Source: Chitinibacter fontanus
GTDB lineage: Bacteria; Pseudomonadota; Gammaproteobacteria; Burkholderiales; Chitinibacteraceae
Length of the DNA: 64,000 bases
Direction: 5' to 3'
Assembly: GCF_013423785.1 (NCBI RefSeq)
Contig: NZ_CP058952.1
Location: 2,941,665 to 3,005,664, forward strand
The stretch's first letter is position 1, and the number at the start of each line of letters is the position of its first letter. Positions 26,974 through 36,174 of the stretch are shown in pieces. The position numbers were made by a program, and so were the translations under genes. The notes beneath the pieces are model-generated. The model did not search any database, was not told where the DNA came from, and saw only the letters and a list, made by a program, of their open reading frames with translations.

Positions 26974-28064
26974 AGCGCAGCTCCATTGGTAAAGCTGCGC
27001 AAGCGCCCGGGGGGAATCCGCACCGGAATCAACTGGCCATCATCAATACGCAAATTGGCCATTTCCCTATGCGTAGCGACGATTTGCAATTCAACGCCAC
27101 CCCACTGCGCCACTGCGACGCGCAGTCGGTAGATGCTGCCGATCAATTCGCGGTGCAGCAGTTTGCCCAGCGCGGTGTGCGATTCGGCCGCCCACGTTGG
27201 TAGCAGCTCGATGTCTTCGGGGCGGATAAATAATTCGCACGGCTTGCCCACGGGTAAATTTTGTTCCGGCGAAGTGAGTAGCTCGGCCTGACCTAAAGTG
27301 ACCGAACGAGGGCCATTGGCGGTGGCGTTAAGCCAATTGCAATGGCCAACAAAGTCGGCGACAAAGCGGCTGGCGGGTTGCTGGTAGATTTGCTCGGGCG
27401 TACCGATTTGCTCTATCACGCCGTGATTCATGACGACGATACGATCGGCCATTGTTAGCGCTTCGTCTTGATCGTGCGTCACCATAATGGTCGTCACGTT
27501 CAGCCTTTGCTGCAATGCTTTGATTTCAAAGCGCAGATGTTCACGCACTTGGGCGTCGAGTGCAGATAAAGGCTCGTCCAGCAATAACAGGCTTGGCGAG
27601 GTGGCCAGCGCACGCGCCAAGGCGACGCGTTGCTGCTGGCCACCGGAGAGTTGCGCAGGATATTTGCGATCAAGCCCCGGCAGGCCGATTAATTCGAGCA
27701 ACTCGTCAACGCGGCGTTGTTTGTCTTCCTGTCGGCCTTTCAAGCCATAAGCAATGTTGTCGCGAATATTTAGATTGGGAAACAGCGCGTACGACTGAAA
27801 CACAATGCCATAGTCGCGCTGCGCAGGGCTAGCGCGCGTAATATCGCGGCCAGTTTGCAGGATCTGCCCCTGCTCGCAACGCTCAAGTCCGGCAATCATC
27901 CGCAGCAACGTGGTTTTGCCGCAACCCGAAGGGCCGAGCAGGCAGACAAATTCACCTTTGTTAACGCTAAGATCGATATTTTTAAGCGCAGTGAAAGCGC
28001 CAAATTGTTTGCTAATGCCGCTTAAAGCTAGCTCAGGCACAGCAAGTATTGGTTCGCGCATCAT
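26970..28064 (-). CDS. phnT: AEP ABC transporter ATP-binding protein
   Basis: A 364-residue ABC ATPase of the MalK/PotA class: Walker [13 protein letters not shown]-loop in [11 protein letters not shown], signature [16 protein letters not shown], Walker [15 protein letters not shown]-loop MVTHDQDEA, and a C-terminal TOBE domain (about 275-355). The start is the ATG at 28064 with GAGG 7 bases upstream, overlapping the stop of the HD gene; a TTG upstream is less likely. It energises the permease encoded next. PhnT is the best name from context; similar ATPases serve iron or polyamine uptake. Confidence 0.88.
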   Translation of the reverse strand: MMREPILAVPELALSGISKQFGAFTALKNIDLSVNKGEFVCLLGPSGCGKTTLLRMIAGLERCEQGQILQTGRDITRASPAQRDYGIVFQSYALFPNLNIRDNIAYGLKGRQEDKQRRVDELLELIGLPGLDRKYPAQLSGGQQQRVALARALATSPSLLLLDEPLSALDAQVREHLRFEIKALQQRLNVTTIMVTHDQDEALTMADRIVVMNHGVIEQIGTPEQIYQQPASRFVADFVGHCNWLNATANGPRSVTLGQAELLTSPEQNLPVGKPCELFIRPEDIELLPTWAAESHTALGKLLHRELIGSIYRLRVAVAQWGGVELQIVATHREMANLRIDDGQLIPVRIPPGRLRSFTNGAAL

Positions 28065-28621
28065 GCCACCACCTCGCTTTGGCAAACGCTAGCCGCGATG
28101 GCCAGATAATGGGCGAGAGGCTTGGTCGGCAAATCGGGAATTTTGGCCTGATCATCGCAACGGCGCAGAAACACGGCATCGTCGGCAAAATGGTTGCTAG
28201 CAAAACGCTGAACTTCAGCCTTGCTCATCACACCACCTTGCAAAATCAGCGATTTTTGCGATGCAGGCGATAAGGTGGTGTGATAGGCCGGATCAATGGC
28301 GCTTAAATAGCGCTTGGCTTCAACATGCAGCGCAATCGGTGCTAACACGCGCTGGCCAAATAAAGGCTTGAGCGCAGCAATCGCTACCGATTCATGCCGA
28401 TCGTCAATACCAGCATCCACATCGTCATTTTGTTGGCCGGCGAGGATATGGCCAATATCGTGCAGAAGCGCGGCGGTGATCAAATAAGGTGATGCATGGG
28501 CCTGCTCGGCAAAATGAGCGCTTTGTAAAGCATGCGCTAACTGGCTGACGGCTTCACCGCCATATAAAGTCTGCCCTGCACCGCAATATAAGTCGGCAAT
28601 ATCATTCAGAGTGAATTTCAT
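28061..28621 (-). CDS. PhnZ-like HD-domain diiron oxygenase
   Basis: A 186-residue HD-domain protein. Residues line up with the PhnZ pattern as I recall it: Tyr and Glu three apart (Y20, E23), His (H30), HD (H54, D55), His (H76) and His (H99), with further Asp residues near the end (CDDQAKIPD). PhnZ is a mixed-valent diiron oxygenase that cleaves (R)-1-hydroxy-2-aminoethylphosphonate to glycine and phosphate. Proteins of this type occur often in phosphonate operons. The partner hydroxylase PhnY is not in this window, so it may act on hydroxy-AEP taken from outside. It sits between phnS and phnT genes in the transporter operon. Confidence 0.82.
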   Translation of the reverse strand: MKFTLNDIADLYCGAGQTLYGGEAVSQLAHALQSAHFAEQAHASPYLITAALLHDIGHILAGQQNDDVDAGIDDRHESVAIAALKPLFGQRVLAPIALHVEAKRYLSAIDPAYHTTLSPASQKSLILQGGVMSKAEVQRFASNHFADDAVFLRRCDDQAKIPDLPTKPLAHYLAIAASVCQSEVVA

Positions 28622-28681
28622 ATAACACCACAACCGCCCACGCCCAAAAGCGTGTGCGGTATTGTTTGAAAATGCGTACGC

Positions 28682-29701
28682 TTATTTTTTCGGCTCAGAT
28701 TTGCTGTCGTAACGCTTGGTCCATTCAGCCAAAATCTTGTCACGATTGCTCGCTGACCAACGCAGATCTTGTTTGATCAAACGTTTTTCGTAATCAGCTG
28801 GAATGTGCGCGTTGGGTTTAGCCACACCGGGCATGGCCACGATGGCGAAGTTTTTCTCATACAGCTCGTTCGCTGATTTTGAAGCTGACCAATCTGCCAG
28901 TTTTTTCGCGGCATCGAGGTTTTTGGTACCCTTCATGATTGAAGTGGCTTCCAGATCCCAACCCAAACCTTCTTTCGGGAAGACCAGATCGATGGGCGCA
29001 CCACCGTCTTTAAGCTTGGCAGCGCGGTATTCAAATGAAATACCGATGGGGAATTCGCCTGCAGCAGCTTGTTTACAAGGTTTAGAGCCGGAATGCGTGT
29101 ATTGCGCGATGTTTTCGTGCAATTTATCCATATACGCCCAGCCATCTTTTTCACCAAAGATCTGCAACCATGCGCTCACATCAAAGTAGCCTGTACCACT
29201 GGAAGCCGGATTTGGCATGACGATCTTGCCTTTGTATTCTGGCTTGAGCAGATCCTTCCAGCTTTCAGGCTTTTTCAAGCCCAGTTTGGCTGCTTCAACG
29301 GTGTTAAAGCACACCGTTGCACCCCAGACGTCCATGCCCACCCAAGCAGGTGGATTGCTGTCATCAACGTATTGCTTGCTCAGTTTTTCTACGCCTTTTG
29401 GCGCATACGCGTGCAACATGCCTTCTTTTTCAAATACCAATAGTGAAGACGCAGCTAAGCCCATCACAACATCGGCTTGCGGATTGCTTTTTTCAGCGAG
29501 CAATTTAGCCGTGATAATGCCGGTTGAATCGCGTACCCATTTCAATTTAATGCCGGGGTTTTCTTCTTCAAACTTGGCTTGATAAGCCTTCAGTTGATCG
29601 GCTTCGAGCGCCGTGTACACCGTTAAAGTGGTGTCGGCCAAAGTCATGCCAGAAACAAATAGTGTGGCGAGTGCAACAGAGAGTCGGGTAAGCGTTTTCA
29701 T
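28682..29701 (-). CDS. phnS: AEP ABC transporter substrate-binding protein
   Basis: A 339-residue periplasmic binding protein with a signal peptide (cleavage after about SGMTLA, residue 22) and the iron(III)/AEP-type family-1 fold: TLTVYTALEADQLKAY, AKLLAEKSNPQADVVMG, IVMPNPASSGTGY and ISFEYRAAKL. It is the first gene of the transporter operon. The AEP assignment rests on the phnW/phnX/PhnZ neighbours; the fold is also used by ferric-iron binding proteins. The region upstream holds CATAAT (minus strand, 29745-29740) as possible -10 and the palindrome at 29771-29790. Confidence 0.9.
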   Translation of the reverse strand: MKTLTRLSVALATLFVSGMTLADTTLTVYTALEADQLKAYQAKFEEENPGIKLKWVRDSTGIITAKLLAEKSNPQADVVMGLAASSLLVFEKEGMLHAYAPKGVEKLSKQYVDDSNPPAWVGMDVWGATVCFNTVEAAKLGLKKPESWKDLLKPEYKGKIVMPNPASSGTGYFDVSAWLQIFGEKDGWAYMDKLHENIAQYTHSGSKPCKQAAAGEFPIGISFEYRAAKLKDGGAPIDLVFPKEGLGWDLEATSIMKGTKNLDAAKKLADWSASKSANELYEKNFAIVAMPGVAKPNAHIPADYEKRLIKQDLRWSASNRDKILAEWTKRYDSKSEPKK

Positions 29702-29770
29702 TGCGCAACTTTCCTTTAGGTGAGGATTTAAGTGCGCTGATTATGCCCAGCCCTTCGTTACAGCGACATT

Positions 29771-29790
29771 ACGTCTAGACGAATTTTTGA
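29771..29790. promoter_or_regulatory. Candidate PhnF operator before phnS
   Basis: The palindrome CGTCTAGACG (29772-29781) followed by AATTTTTGA. It matches the site before phnW (25177-25196) at 18 of 20 bases; the two differences are on the two arms of the palindrome and keep the symmetry, which argues for a protein-binding site. Confidence 0.7.
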
Positions 29791-29918
29791 TGAGGGTGAA
29801 AATGCATAGTTTGAATGCTCATTTTCAATCAACCGGCCTTGAATTTTTGCAAAAACTGGTTGTTCTGCAACTTGCGGTTTATGCTGGTATATCAAAACGC
29901 AAATTTAGAGGTGCTGAA

Positions 29919-31535
29919 ATGACAATTAAACTCAAGGCGTGGTTGTTATCCGCGTTTGTGATGCTTGCGCTGATTGGGGTGATGGTTGTTGGCTTATCCA
30001 CCATGAAAACGGCGGCTAATGAAGATAATAAAGCGCGTATTGGACAGCTGTTGCGCAGTACTTATCTGAATATTGTCGAGCTGGAAAAAATGGCTGCGAG
30101 TGGCAAGCTAACTGAAGAGCAGGCCAAGGCGATTGCAACCCAGCTGTTGCGTGAAAATAAATACCACAAATCTGAATATGTATATGTCGTCGACGACAAG
30201 CTTAATTTTGTTTCTACGCCACTAGATCCGCAGCTTCATGGCACCAGTTTTAACGATTTCAAAGATGCTCAAGGCAAAAGTGTTGGCTCACTGGCTGTAG
30301 AAGCCTTGCAAAAATCAGGTGGTGCGCTAACCGAGTATTGGTGGAATTCGCGCCGTGATAACACGGTGGTTGATCTCTTATCTGTGGCAATCCAAACCCC
30401 GCGCTGGCACTGGATTGTGGGAAATGGCGTTAGTTTTGCCGAAGCGGATGAGCGTTTTTGGAGTAATGCCCGTTGGCAGGTGCTGATCTGTATCGTGATT
30501 TCAGCCATCGTCGCCGTGATTTTGTTATCAACTGTGCGCAAGTTGTTACTCCAGTTGGGGGGCGAGCCCGATTATGCTGCTGAAGTTGCGGTTGCCATTT
30601 CTAAAGGTGATTTAGGTCATAAAGTCGAGGGGCAATTCCGGGCAGAGAGCCTGCTTGGCGCAGTTTCAAGTATGCAAACCAGTTTGCGTGAAATGATTCA
30701 GGGTATTCAGCGTGGGGCAGAAGAGCTTAAATCGGCTTCGAACGGTTTGACCAAGCAAATGGATTCCATTACCCAAGCTTCACGTCAATCATCCGACGCC
30801 ACGCAATCGAGTGCTGCAGCAATTGAAGAAATGGCCGTGAGTATTGACCATATTTCCCAAAGTGCACGCGATACTGAAGCGAACTCTTCCAATTCATCTC
30901 AGTTGGCGGTGGAAGGGGAGGGTTTGGTTACCAAAGCGGCGCAGGAAATTCAATTGGTGGCATCGCAAATTTCTGCGGCATCTGAATTGATTAGCGGTTT
31001 GGTTGAGCGTTCGCGCGAAATTGATAGCATCGCTGGGGTGATTAAAGAAATTGCTGATCAAACCAATTTGTTGGCACTGAATGCGGCGATTGAAGCGGCC
31101 CGAGCTGGTGAACAAGGGCGCGGATTTGCCGTGGTTGCTGATGAGGTTCGCAAATTGGCGGAACGGACTTCGGAAGCAACCGGCCAAATTACCCGCATGG
31201 TTCATGCTGTGCAGACAGATACATTGTCTGTTGTTGCCAGCATGGATGAAGCAAAACCACAGGTGGCACGCAGTGTGCAGATGGCCGATCGTGGTGCCAA
31301 TATGCTGCGTGAAATCAGTAGCGGTGCTTCTGAAACGCTGATTAAAATTCGTGAAGTGGCAAATGCAACTTCTGAGCAAAGCCAGGCTAGTAGTAGCTTG
31401 GCCGCCAATGTAGAGCGAATTACGCATATGGTGGAAGAGTCGGCTGAATCAGTACGTGCTGCCAATGAGAATGTGCGCTCCTTGGAACAATTGGCCAGTG
31501 ATCTGCGTTCGGCTGTTGCACGCTTTAAGTTGTAA
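29919..31535 (+). CDS. Methyl-accepting chemotaxis protein with a Cache sensor
   Basis: A 538-residue chemoreceptor. The start at 29919 has GAGG 7 bases upstream; the longer frame lacks one. Order: TM1 (about 7-27), a single-Cache periplasmic domain (about 30-180, with [18 protein letters not shown] and HWIVGNGV), TM2 (about 185-206), HAMP, then the cytoplasmic signalling helices with the hairpin tip [20 protein letters not shown] and [15 protein letters not shown]. Single-Cache receptors usually sense small organic acids; the ligand here is unknown. It lies beside the phosphonate locus and starts 129 bases past the candidate operator, so a link to AEP sensing is possible but only by position. 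Confidence 0.93.
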   Translation: MTIKLKAWLLSAFVMLALIGVMVVGLSTMKTAANEDNKARIGQLLRSTYLNIVELEKMAASGKLTEEQAKAIATQLLRENKYHKSEYVYVVDDKLNFVSTPLDPQLHGTSFNDFKDAQGKSVGSLAVEALQKSGGALTEYWWNSRRDNTVVDLLSVAIQTPRWHWIVGNGVSFAEADERFWSNARWQVLICIVISAIVAVILLSTVRKLLLQLGGEPDYAAEVAVAISKGDLGHKVEGQFRAESLLGAVSSMQTSLREMIQGIQRGAEELKSASNGLTKQMDSITQASRQSSDATQSSAAAIEEMAVSIDHISQSARDTEANSSNSSQLAVEGEGLVTKAAQEIQLVASQISAASELISGLVERSREIDSIAGVIKEIADQTNLLALNAAIEAARAGEQGRGFAVVADEVRKLAERTSEATGQITRMVHAVQTDTLSVVASMDEAKPQVARSVQMADRGANMLREISSGASETLIKIREVANATSEQSQASSSLAANVERITHMVEESAESVRAANENVRSLEQLASDLRSAVARFKL

Positions 31536-31581
31536 GCTAGCTTGAACTTGCTGCGCCGAGTGAATGCAGCTTAGGAGTTTA

Positions 31582-31618
31582 AAAAGCCTTTATCGATGTC
31601 TTCGGTAAAGGCTTTTTT
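31582..31618 (+). terminator. Terminator after the chemoreceptor gene
   Basis: Stem AAAGCCTTTA (31583-31592) / TAAAGGCTTT (31606-31615), loop of 13 that can pair a little further, and T6 ending near 31618. Confidence 0.9.
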
Positions 31619-31655
31619 GTTATGAAAGCCCTGTTTCTAACGTTCCAATAAATAA

Positions 31656-31684
31656 TTGCAAATGATAATGATTATTGTTAATAT
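31656..31684 (+). promoter_or_regulatory. Fur box and promoter of the haem locus
   Basis: TTGCAA (31656-31661), 17-base spacer, TAATAT (31679-31684). The Fur box GCAAATGATAATGATTATT (31658-31676) matches the 19-bp consensus at 15 positions and lies over the spacer, so iron-loaded Fur would block the promoter. Confidence 0.8.
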
Positions 31685-31690
31685 TGTGGC

Positions 31691-31861
31691 ATGAAGATTC
31701 AAACTGCTCTAAATTCCAGCGCAACAGCGCCAATAAAAACGCTTGCCGTAGTGCAAAGTCAACAATTGCTGGGTGGTCAGCGTCAGATTGTGATTGAGCA
31801 TTACGGTGAGCGTTACGTGCTGCGCGAAACCAGTCAGGGAAAGTTGATACTGACAAAATAA
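31691..31861 (+). CDS. hemP: Hemin uptake protein HemP
   Basis: A 56-residue protein, short enough to be missed by length filters. The C-terminal half LLGGQRQIVIEHYGERYVL and RETSQGKLILTK is the HemP/HmuP signature. HemP proteins accompany haem receptor operons and in some species help their expression in low iron. The ATG lies only 7 bases after the predicted -10 hexamer and has no ribosome site, so the mRNA may be leaderless or the true promoter may lie elsewhere. It is first in the haem locus, 127 bases before the receptor gene. Confidence 0.9.
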   Translation: MKIQTALNSSATAPIKTLAVVQSQQLLGGQRQIVIEHYGERYVLRETSQGKLILTK

Positions 31862-31988
31862 AATTGGCTCAATAAGCCATTCAAATTACCAGCAAGCCAG
31901 CCAGTCCCGCTTATTGAGCGAGGTAGCCAGCCGCAGCGTATTCCAAGCCATTGGCATGGATGCGATCGACATGACTACAAGGACTGCC

Positions 31989-34139
31989 ATGAAAACCCTA
32001 CCCCATTATCTTGCACTGACGCTACTGGCGAGCGCGCTGCAAAATCTGCATGCCGCCGAATCATCAATCGCTGATACTTTGTTGCCTGCAACGGTGGTAA
32101 CTGCCACACGCAAAGAAGCACAAATATCCAGCCTGCCTCCATCTGTGAGTGCAGTTACGCAAGAACAGCTGCAGCAACAATTCATAGCCGATTACAGCGA
32201 TTTGAGTAAAGGTGAGCCTGATCTGAGTATTAGCCGTCATCCGCGCTATGGTTTATCCAGTGTAAATATTCGTGGACTGGAAGGTAATCGGGTATTGATG
32301 ATGGTGGATGGCATCCGTCTGGCCGATAGTTTTGCCTTCGGCCCTTACCAGAATAATGGGCGCGATACGGTTGATTTTGCCAGCTTGCAATCAATTGAAA
32401 TTGTGCGTGGGCCTGCATCATCACTGTATGGATCCGATGCATTGGGTGGAGTCGTTGGTTTACGTACGCTAGAGCCTGCCGAGCTACTCAAGGGGCGTGG
32501 CCCGTTTACGGCTCAGCTAGGCATGGATTACGACAGCAGTGACGCCAGTGTGGGCGCGCGGGCTAGTCTGGCTGGCATGGCGGGGGAAGACAGCTTCTGG
32601 CTACTCCAGTTGGCAGGCCGTGAAGGTAGCGAGCTAGATAACCGGGGCGAATATGATAGTAAAAACAATCTGTGCACCACACCTAATCCACAAGATATTA
32701 GTAGCCGCAGTGCGCTAGTCAAATTCCGTACACTGCTTGATGGCGGGCATACTTTGGGGCTTACGGCCGATTATTTTCGGCGAAACACGGATACCGAACT
32801 GTATAGCGATTTAGGCGACCCAATGTTGCCAACCGTGCGCTCAAGTCGCGCCGAAGATCAAACCGAGCGCTGGCGCGTCTCGGGTGAATATGATTTTGCG
32901 GCACAAAATGCCAGTTCTTGGCTCGATAGCGCCAGTGTACGTCTATACGCACAACAACAAGATACTGCGCAAACTACATTACAGCGGCGTACGACTGCCA
33001 GTAACTGGAGTCGTGTTTCCGAGTATTCACAAGACCTGCTAGGCATGAATGCCCAAGCTGGTAAGCGCTGGCAAACCGGGTTGTTTGAACAAAATGTACT
33101 TGCCGGCTTGGAACTCAGTCGCACCGACCTGACGCAGTATCGAACCGGCACACCACTGAATAGCACCTTGGAAGTGCGAGATGTTCCTTTAACCACCACG
33201 ACCCAGTGGGGTTTATTTATTCAGGATGAAATGGCGTTGGCTGGCACTGGATTAACGCTAACACCAGCTCTGCGTTACGACAATTACGACTTACAGCCAA
33301 ACAATGATTCCGCTTTTTTAAAACAGGGTGGCAAATCGGTGAGTCTTAGCGATGGCAAGCTCTCACCCAAATTGGTTCTGAGTTGGAAAGCCAGCGATAC
33401 AGCTAGTTTCTTTGCGCAATACAGCCAGGGGTTTCGCGCCCCCAGTCCTATGGAACTCAATGGCAGTTATGTCTCGCCCATGGGTTACGCGGCAGTGGCA
33501 AATCCAGACTTAAAACCAGAAACCAGCGCTGGGTTTGAAGTGGGTACTCGGCTCGGTAGTGAGCAGCTGGGGCTGAGCTTGAGTGCATTTGATAACCACT
33601 ACAAAAATTTTATTGAGCAAGTCACCTTAATTTGCCCGGCAAATCCAGCGTGTTTGCCTAGAACCAGCTTGATTTACCAATCGCAAAACGTGGCGAATGT
33701 TGAGATTTATGGTGCCGAGTTGCGTGCGCATTGGTCGTTGATAGCCGGCTGGCGTACTTGGGCCAATCTGGCATGGGCGCGCGGTAGTAATAGCGATACG
33801 GGTGCGGCGCTCGATAGTGTTGCACCGCTCAAAGGGCAATGGGGGCTGAGCTACACCGATAACAATTGGGGTGGCGCATTACTGCTTTCAGCCGCAGCTA
33901 GCCATGAGCGGGTTTCACAGCAAACCTATTTTAAGACGCCAGGGTACGGAGTGCTCGACCTGACAACATGGTGGGAGCCTCGCAAAGATTGGCGCGTGAA
34001 TGCCGGGATTTTTAATCTGGCAAACAAAAAATACTGGCTGGCCAGTGATGTGGTCGGGGTGAGCAGCAGTAGCAAAGTGCTCGATCGCTATAGCCAGCCC
34101 GGCATTAACGCTCGGGTGAGCCTGAACTGGAAATATTAA
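31989..34139 (+). CDS. TonB-dependent haem/haemoglobin receptor
   Basis: A 716-residue outer-membrane receptor. The start at 31989 has AAGGA 6 bases upstream; signal peptide to about LHAAES. The N-terminal plug (about 40-150) shows VVTATRKEAQISSLPPSVSA, a TonB-box region, and RGLEGNRVLMMVDGIRL and EIVRGPASSLYGSDALGG. The 22-strand barrel follows, with the haem-receptor motifs FRAP (FRAPSPMELNGSY) and NPDL (ANPDLKPETSAGFEVG), and a final strand ending in INARVSLNWKY with a terminal aromatic. Of HmuR/HemR type; the host protein source is unknown. The Fur box upstream and hmuS-hmuTUV downstream fit haem iron uptake. Confidence 0.93.
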   Translation: MKTLPHYLALTLLASALQNLHAAESSIADTLLPATVVTATRKEAQISSLPPSVSAVTQEQLQQQFIADYSDLSKGEPDLSISRHPRYGLSSVNIRGLEGNRVLMMVDGIRLADSFAFGPYQNNGRDTVDFASLQSIEIVRGPASSLYGSDALGGVVGLRTLEPAELLKGRGPFTAQLGMDYDSSDASVGARASLAGMAGEDSFWLLQLAGREGSELDNRGEYDSKNNLCTTPNPQDISSRSALVKFRTLLDGGHTLGLTADYFRRNTDTELYSDLGDPMLPTVRSSRAEDQTERWRVSGEYDFAAQNASSWLDSASVRLYAQQQDTAQTTLQRRTTASNWSRVSEYSQDLLGMNAQAGKRWQTGLFEQNVLAGLELSRTDLTQYRTGTPLNSTLEVRDVPLTTTTQWGLFIQDEMALAGTGLTLTPALRYDNYDLQPNNDSAFLKQGGKSVSLSDGKLSPKLVLSWKASDTASFFAQYSQGFRAPSPMELNGSYVSPMGYAAVANPDLKPETSAGFEVGTRLGSEQLGLSLSAFDNHYKNFIEQVTLICPANPACLPRTSLIYQSQNVANVEIYGAELRAHWSLIAGWRTWANLAWARGSNSDTGAALDSVAPLKGQWGLSYTDNNWGGALLLSAAASHERVSQQTYFKTPGYGVLDLTTWWEPRKDWRVNAGIFNLANKKYWLASDVVGVSSSSKVLDRYSQPGINARVSLNWKY

Positions 34140-34194
34140 TTTGCCATCTGCCCGCCGGTACGGGCGGGTGTACCCATATGCTAAGGAGCACACA

Positions 34195-35241
34195 ATGAAT
34201 GCGATCAATTTTACTGAGCAGCAACACACTTTGCAGGCGGCCTATGCCGCCTTACGAGAGCAGGCCCCGCAATTGCGTGCGCGTGAAATAGCCCGTCGCC
34301 TAAATGTGAGCGAAGCAGAGCTGGTGGCTGCGCAGTGTGGCGTTAAGAGCGTAGCGCTGCAAGGTACACCACAGCACTTATTTCGTGGTTTGCCAGCTTT
34401 TGGTCGTGTCATGGTTCTGACGCGCAATGATTGGTGCGTGCATGAACGGCATGGTTACTATGAACAGGTCGAGGCAGAAAAAGCGATTGGGCTGGTGCTA
34501 GGTAAGGATATCGACCTGCGTCTGTTTTTTAATTATTGGCACAGTGCATTTGCAGTCGAAGAAGGCGATCGGCGCAGTATTCAGTTTTTTGCCGCTGATG
34601 GGGTTGCTGTTCACAAGGTATATCTCACAGCGTCAAGTAATCAAAGCCATTGGGAGCAATACCTGGCAGAAAATCGTGCCGATGGGATCAAGCCGCTGAT
34701 CGTTAACCCATACCCGCCCGAGTCAGCCGATCGGCATACTGCTGATCCGCAAGCGTTGCGCGCGGATTGGTTGGCGTTAACGGATACGCACGGGTTTTTT
34801 CCAATGTTAAAACGCAACAAGCTGCAACGTTTGGGGGCGCTGGAAGCTGCTGGTGCTGATCTGGCTCAGCAAGTGGCATCAGGGGCGGTAGAAATCATGC
34901 TTGAAAGTGCCGTGGCCCAGCAATTACCGATGATGTGCTTCGTCGGCAGTCGAGGTGTTGTGCAGATTCATTCCGGCCCAATTCAGAAATTACTGCGCAC
35001 TGGCCCGTGGTTTAACGTACTTGATCCCGATTTCAATTTGCATCTTGACACGACGGCAGTGGCAAGTAGCTGGGTGGTTAATAAACCAACGAGCGATGGT
35101 TGGGTTACCTCCTTGGAGCTGTACGCAGCAAATGATGAATTGATTGTGCAGTTTTTCGGCGTACGCAAACCGGGGCAGCCGGAAGACAAAGCTTGGCGAG
35201 CCCTGATGTGCAGTTTGTGTGCTAGGCCATTGGCACAGTAA
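34195..35241 (+). CDS. hmuS: Haem-degrading/haem-trafficking protein HmuS (HemS family)
   Basis: A 348-residue cytoplasmic protein of the HemS/ChuS family with two repeated halves (about 30-165 and 200-345). The start at 34195 has AAGGAG 7 bases upstream. Family patterns are RNDWCVHERHGYYEQV in the first half and GSRGVVQIHSGPIQKLLRTG, WFNVLDPDFNLHLD in the second; His in VQIHSG and Arg residues near it bind haem in relatives. It receives haem brought in by HmuTUV and either stores it or opens the ring to free iron. Lies between the receptor and hmuT. Confidence 0.93.
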   Translation: MNAINFTEQQHTLQAAYAALREQAPQLRAREIARRLNVSEAELVAAQCGVKSVALQGTPQHLFRGLPAFGRVMVLTRNDWCVHERHGYYEQVEAEKAIGLVLGKDIDLRLFFNYWHSAFAVEEGDRRSIQFFAADGVAVHKVYLTASSNQSHWEQYLAENRADGIKPLIVNPYPPESADRHTADPQALRADWLALTDTHGFFPMLKRNKLQRLGALEAAGADLAQQVASGAVEIMLESAVAQQLPMMCFVGSRGVVQIHSGPIQKLLRTGPWFNVLDPDFNLHLDTTAVASSWVVNKPTSDGWVTSLELYAANDELIVQFFGVRKPGQPEDKAWRALMCSLCARPLAQ

Positions 35242-35310
35242 TTAGCTCTTGTTTCCAAAGAGCAGTGGGCGTTGTGCCCACTGCAGTAGATTTTGAAAGA
35301 TGGAATAACA

Positions 35311-36174
35311 GTGAAAATACTTCGTTTTTTGCCAGCGCTGGGTTTGTTGCTGGCCTGCTGGGCAAGTGCTGCCGCGCCTGAGCGCGTGGTTGTATTGGGC
35401 GGTGCCTTAACCGAGATTGTGTATTCGTTTGGTGCGCAAAACCGCCTTGTCGGGGTTGATCAATCCAGTGTTTATCCAGCCGCAGCTACGCGTTTACCCA
35501 AAGTAGGGTACTACCGCAGTTTTTCAGTTGAGGGAGTCTTATCGCTGAAGCCCGATCTTATTTTGGCCAGTGATCAAGCCGGCCCGCCCGAAGCTTTGGC
35601 GCAATTGCGCCGCATGGGTAAGCGTGTGGTGATCTTGCCCAGTGCTGCCAATCTGACGGCTCTGGAGCAGCGTATATACGGGGTAGCGGGAGCCTTGCAA
35701 TTGCGTGAAGATGGCCGCAGCAAAGTAGCGCAACTGCGCTCCCAGTTGGCCCAATTGCGCCAGCATAAGCCTGCTGCGCCGCAAGCCAGTGCATTGGTGC
35801 TGTTTAGCCGTGGCGGAACACCGGAAGGCGCAGGACGTGATACGGCGGCTGATAGCACATTACAGCTGGCAGGCTTTCGCAATGTTCTAGCGCGGCAAGT
35901 TGGTTATAAGCCGCTGTCGCTAGAAGGGATTGCTCAGCTGCAACCGCAATATTTAGTGACCACCAGTATGTCATTAACGGCTTTAGGCGGGATGGAGAAG
36001 CTGCTGGCATTGCCTGGTGTTGCGCAAACACCAGCAGTCCGACAGGGCAATGTGCTGGTGCTGGATGATCTACTATTGCTCGGTTTTGGACCTCGCCTAC
36101 CCGAAGCGATTACTCAGTTGCAGCACATGCCCAGCAAAGCGAGCGGAGAGCCGCAGCAAGGGCAGGCTAAATGA
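35311..36174 (+). CDS. hmuT: Periplasmic haem-binding protein HmuT
   Basis: A 287-residue class III binding protein. I chose the GTG at 35311 (GGAATAACA upstream), which gives a clear signal peptide VKILRFLPALGLLLACWASA. PERVVVLGGALTEIVYSFGA, VGVDQSSVYPAAATRLPKVG, and GYYRSFSVEGVLSLKPDLIL are typical; the Tyr in VGYYR is the haem ligand in relatives. A Gln-rich spacer helix lies at about 145-160. It overlaps hmuU by 4 bases. Confidence 0.93.
   Translation: MKILRFLPALGLLLACWASAAAPERVVVLGGALTEIVYSFGAQNRLVGVDQSSVYPAAATRLPKVGYYRSFSVEGVLSLKPDLILASDQAGPPEALAQLRRMGKRVVILPSAANLTALEQRIYGVAGALQLREDGRSKVAQLRSQLAQLRQHKPAAPQASALVLFSRGGTPEGAGRDTAADSTLQLAGFRNVLARQVGYKPLSLEGIAQLQPQYLVTTSMSLTALGGMEKLLALPGVAQTPAVRQGNVLVLDDLLLLGFGPRLPEAITQLQHMPSKASGEPQQGQAK

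Noticed and set aside
31620-31856. Minus-strand 78-codon frame opposite hemP
   Set aside because: It covers the Fur box and hemP on the other strand; hemP has a clear family signature and this frame has none.
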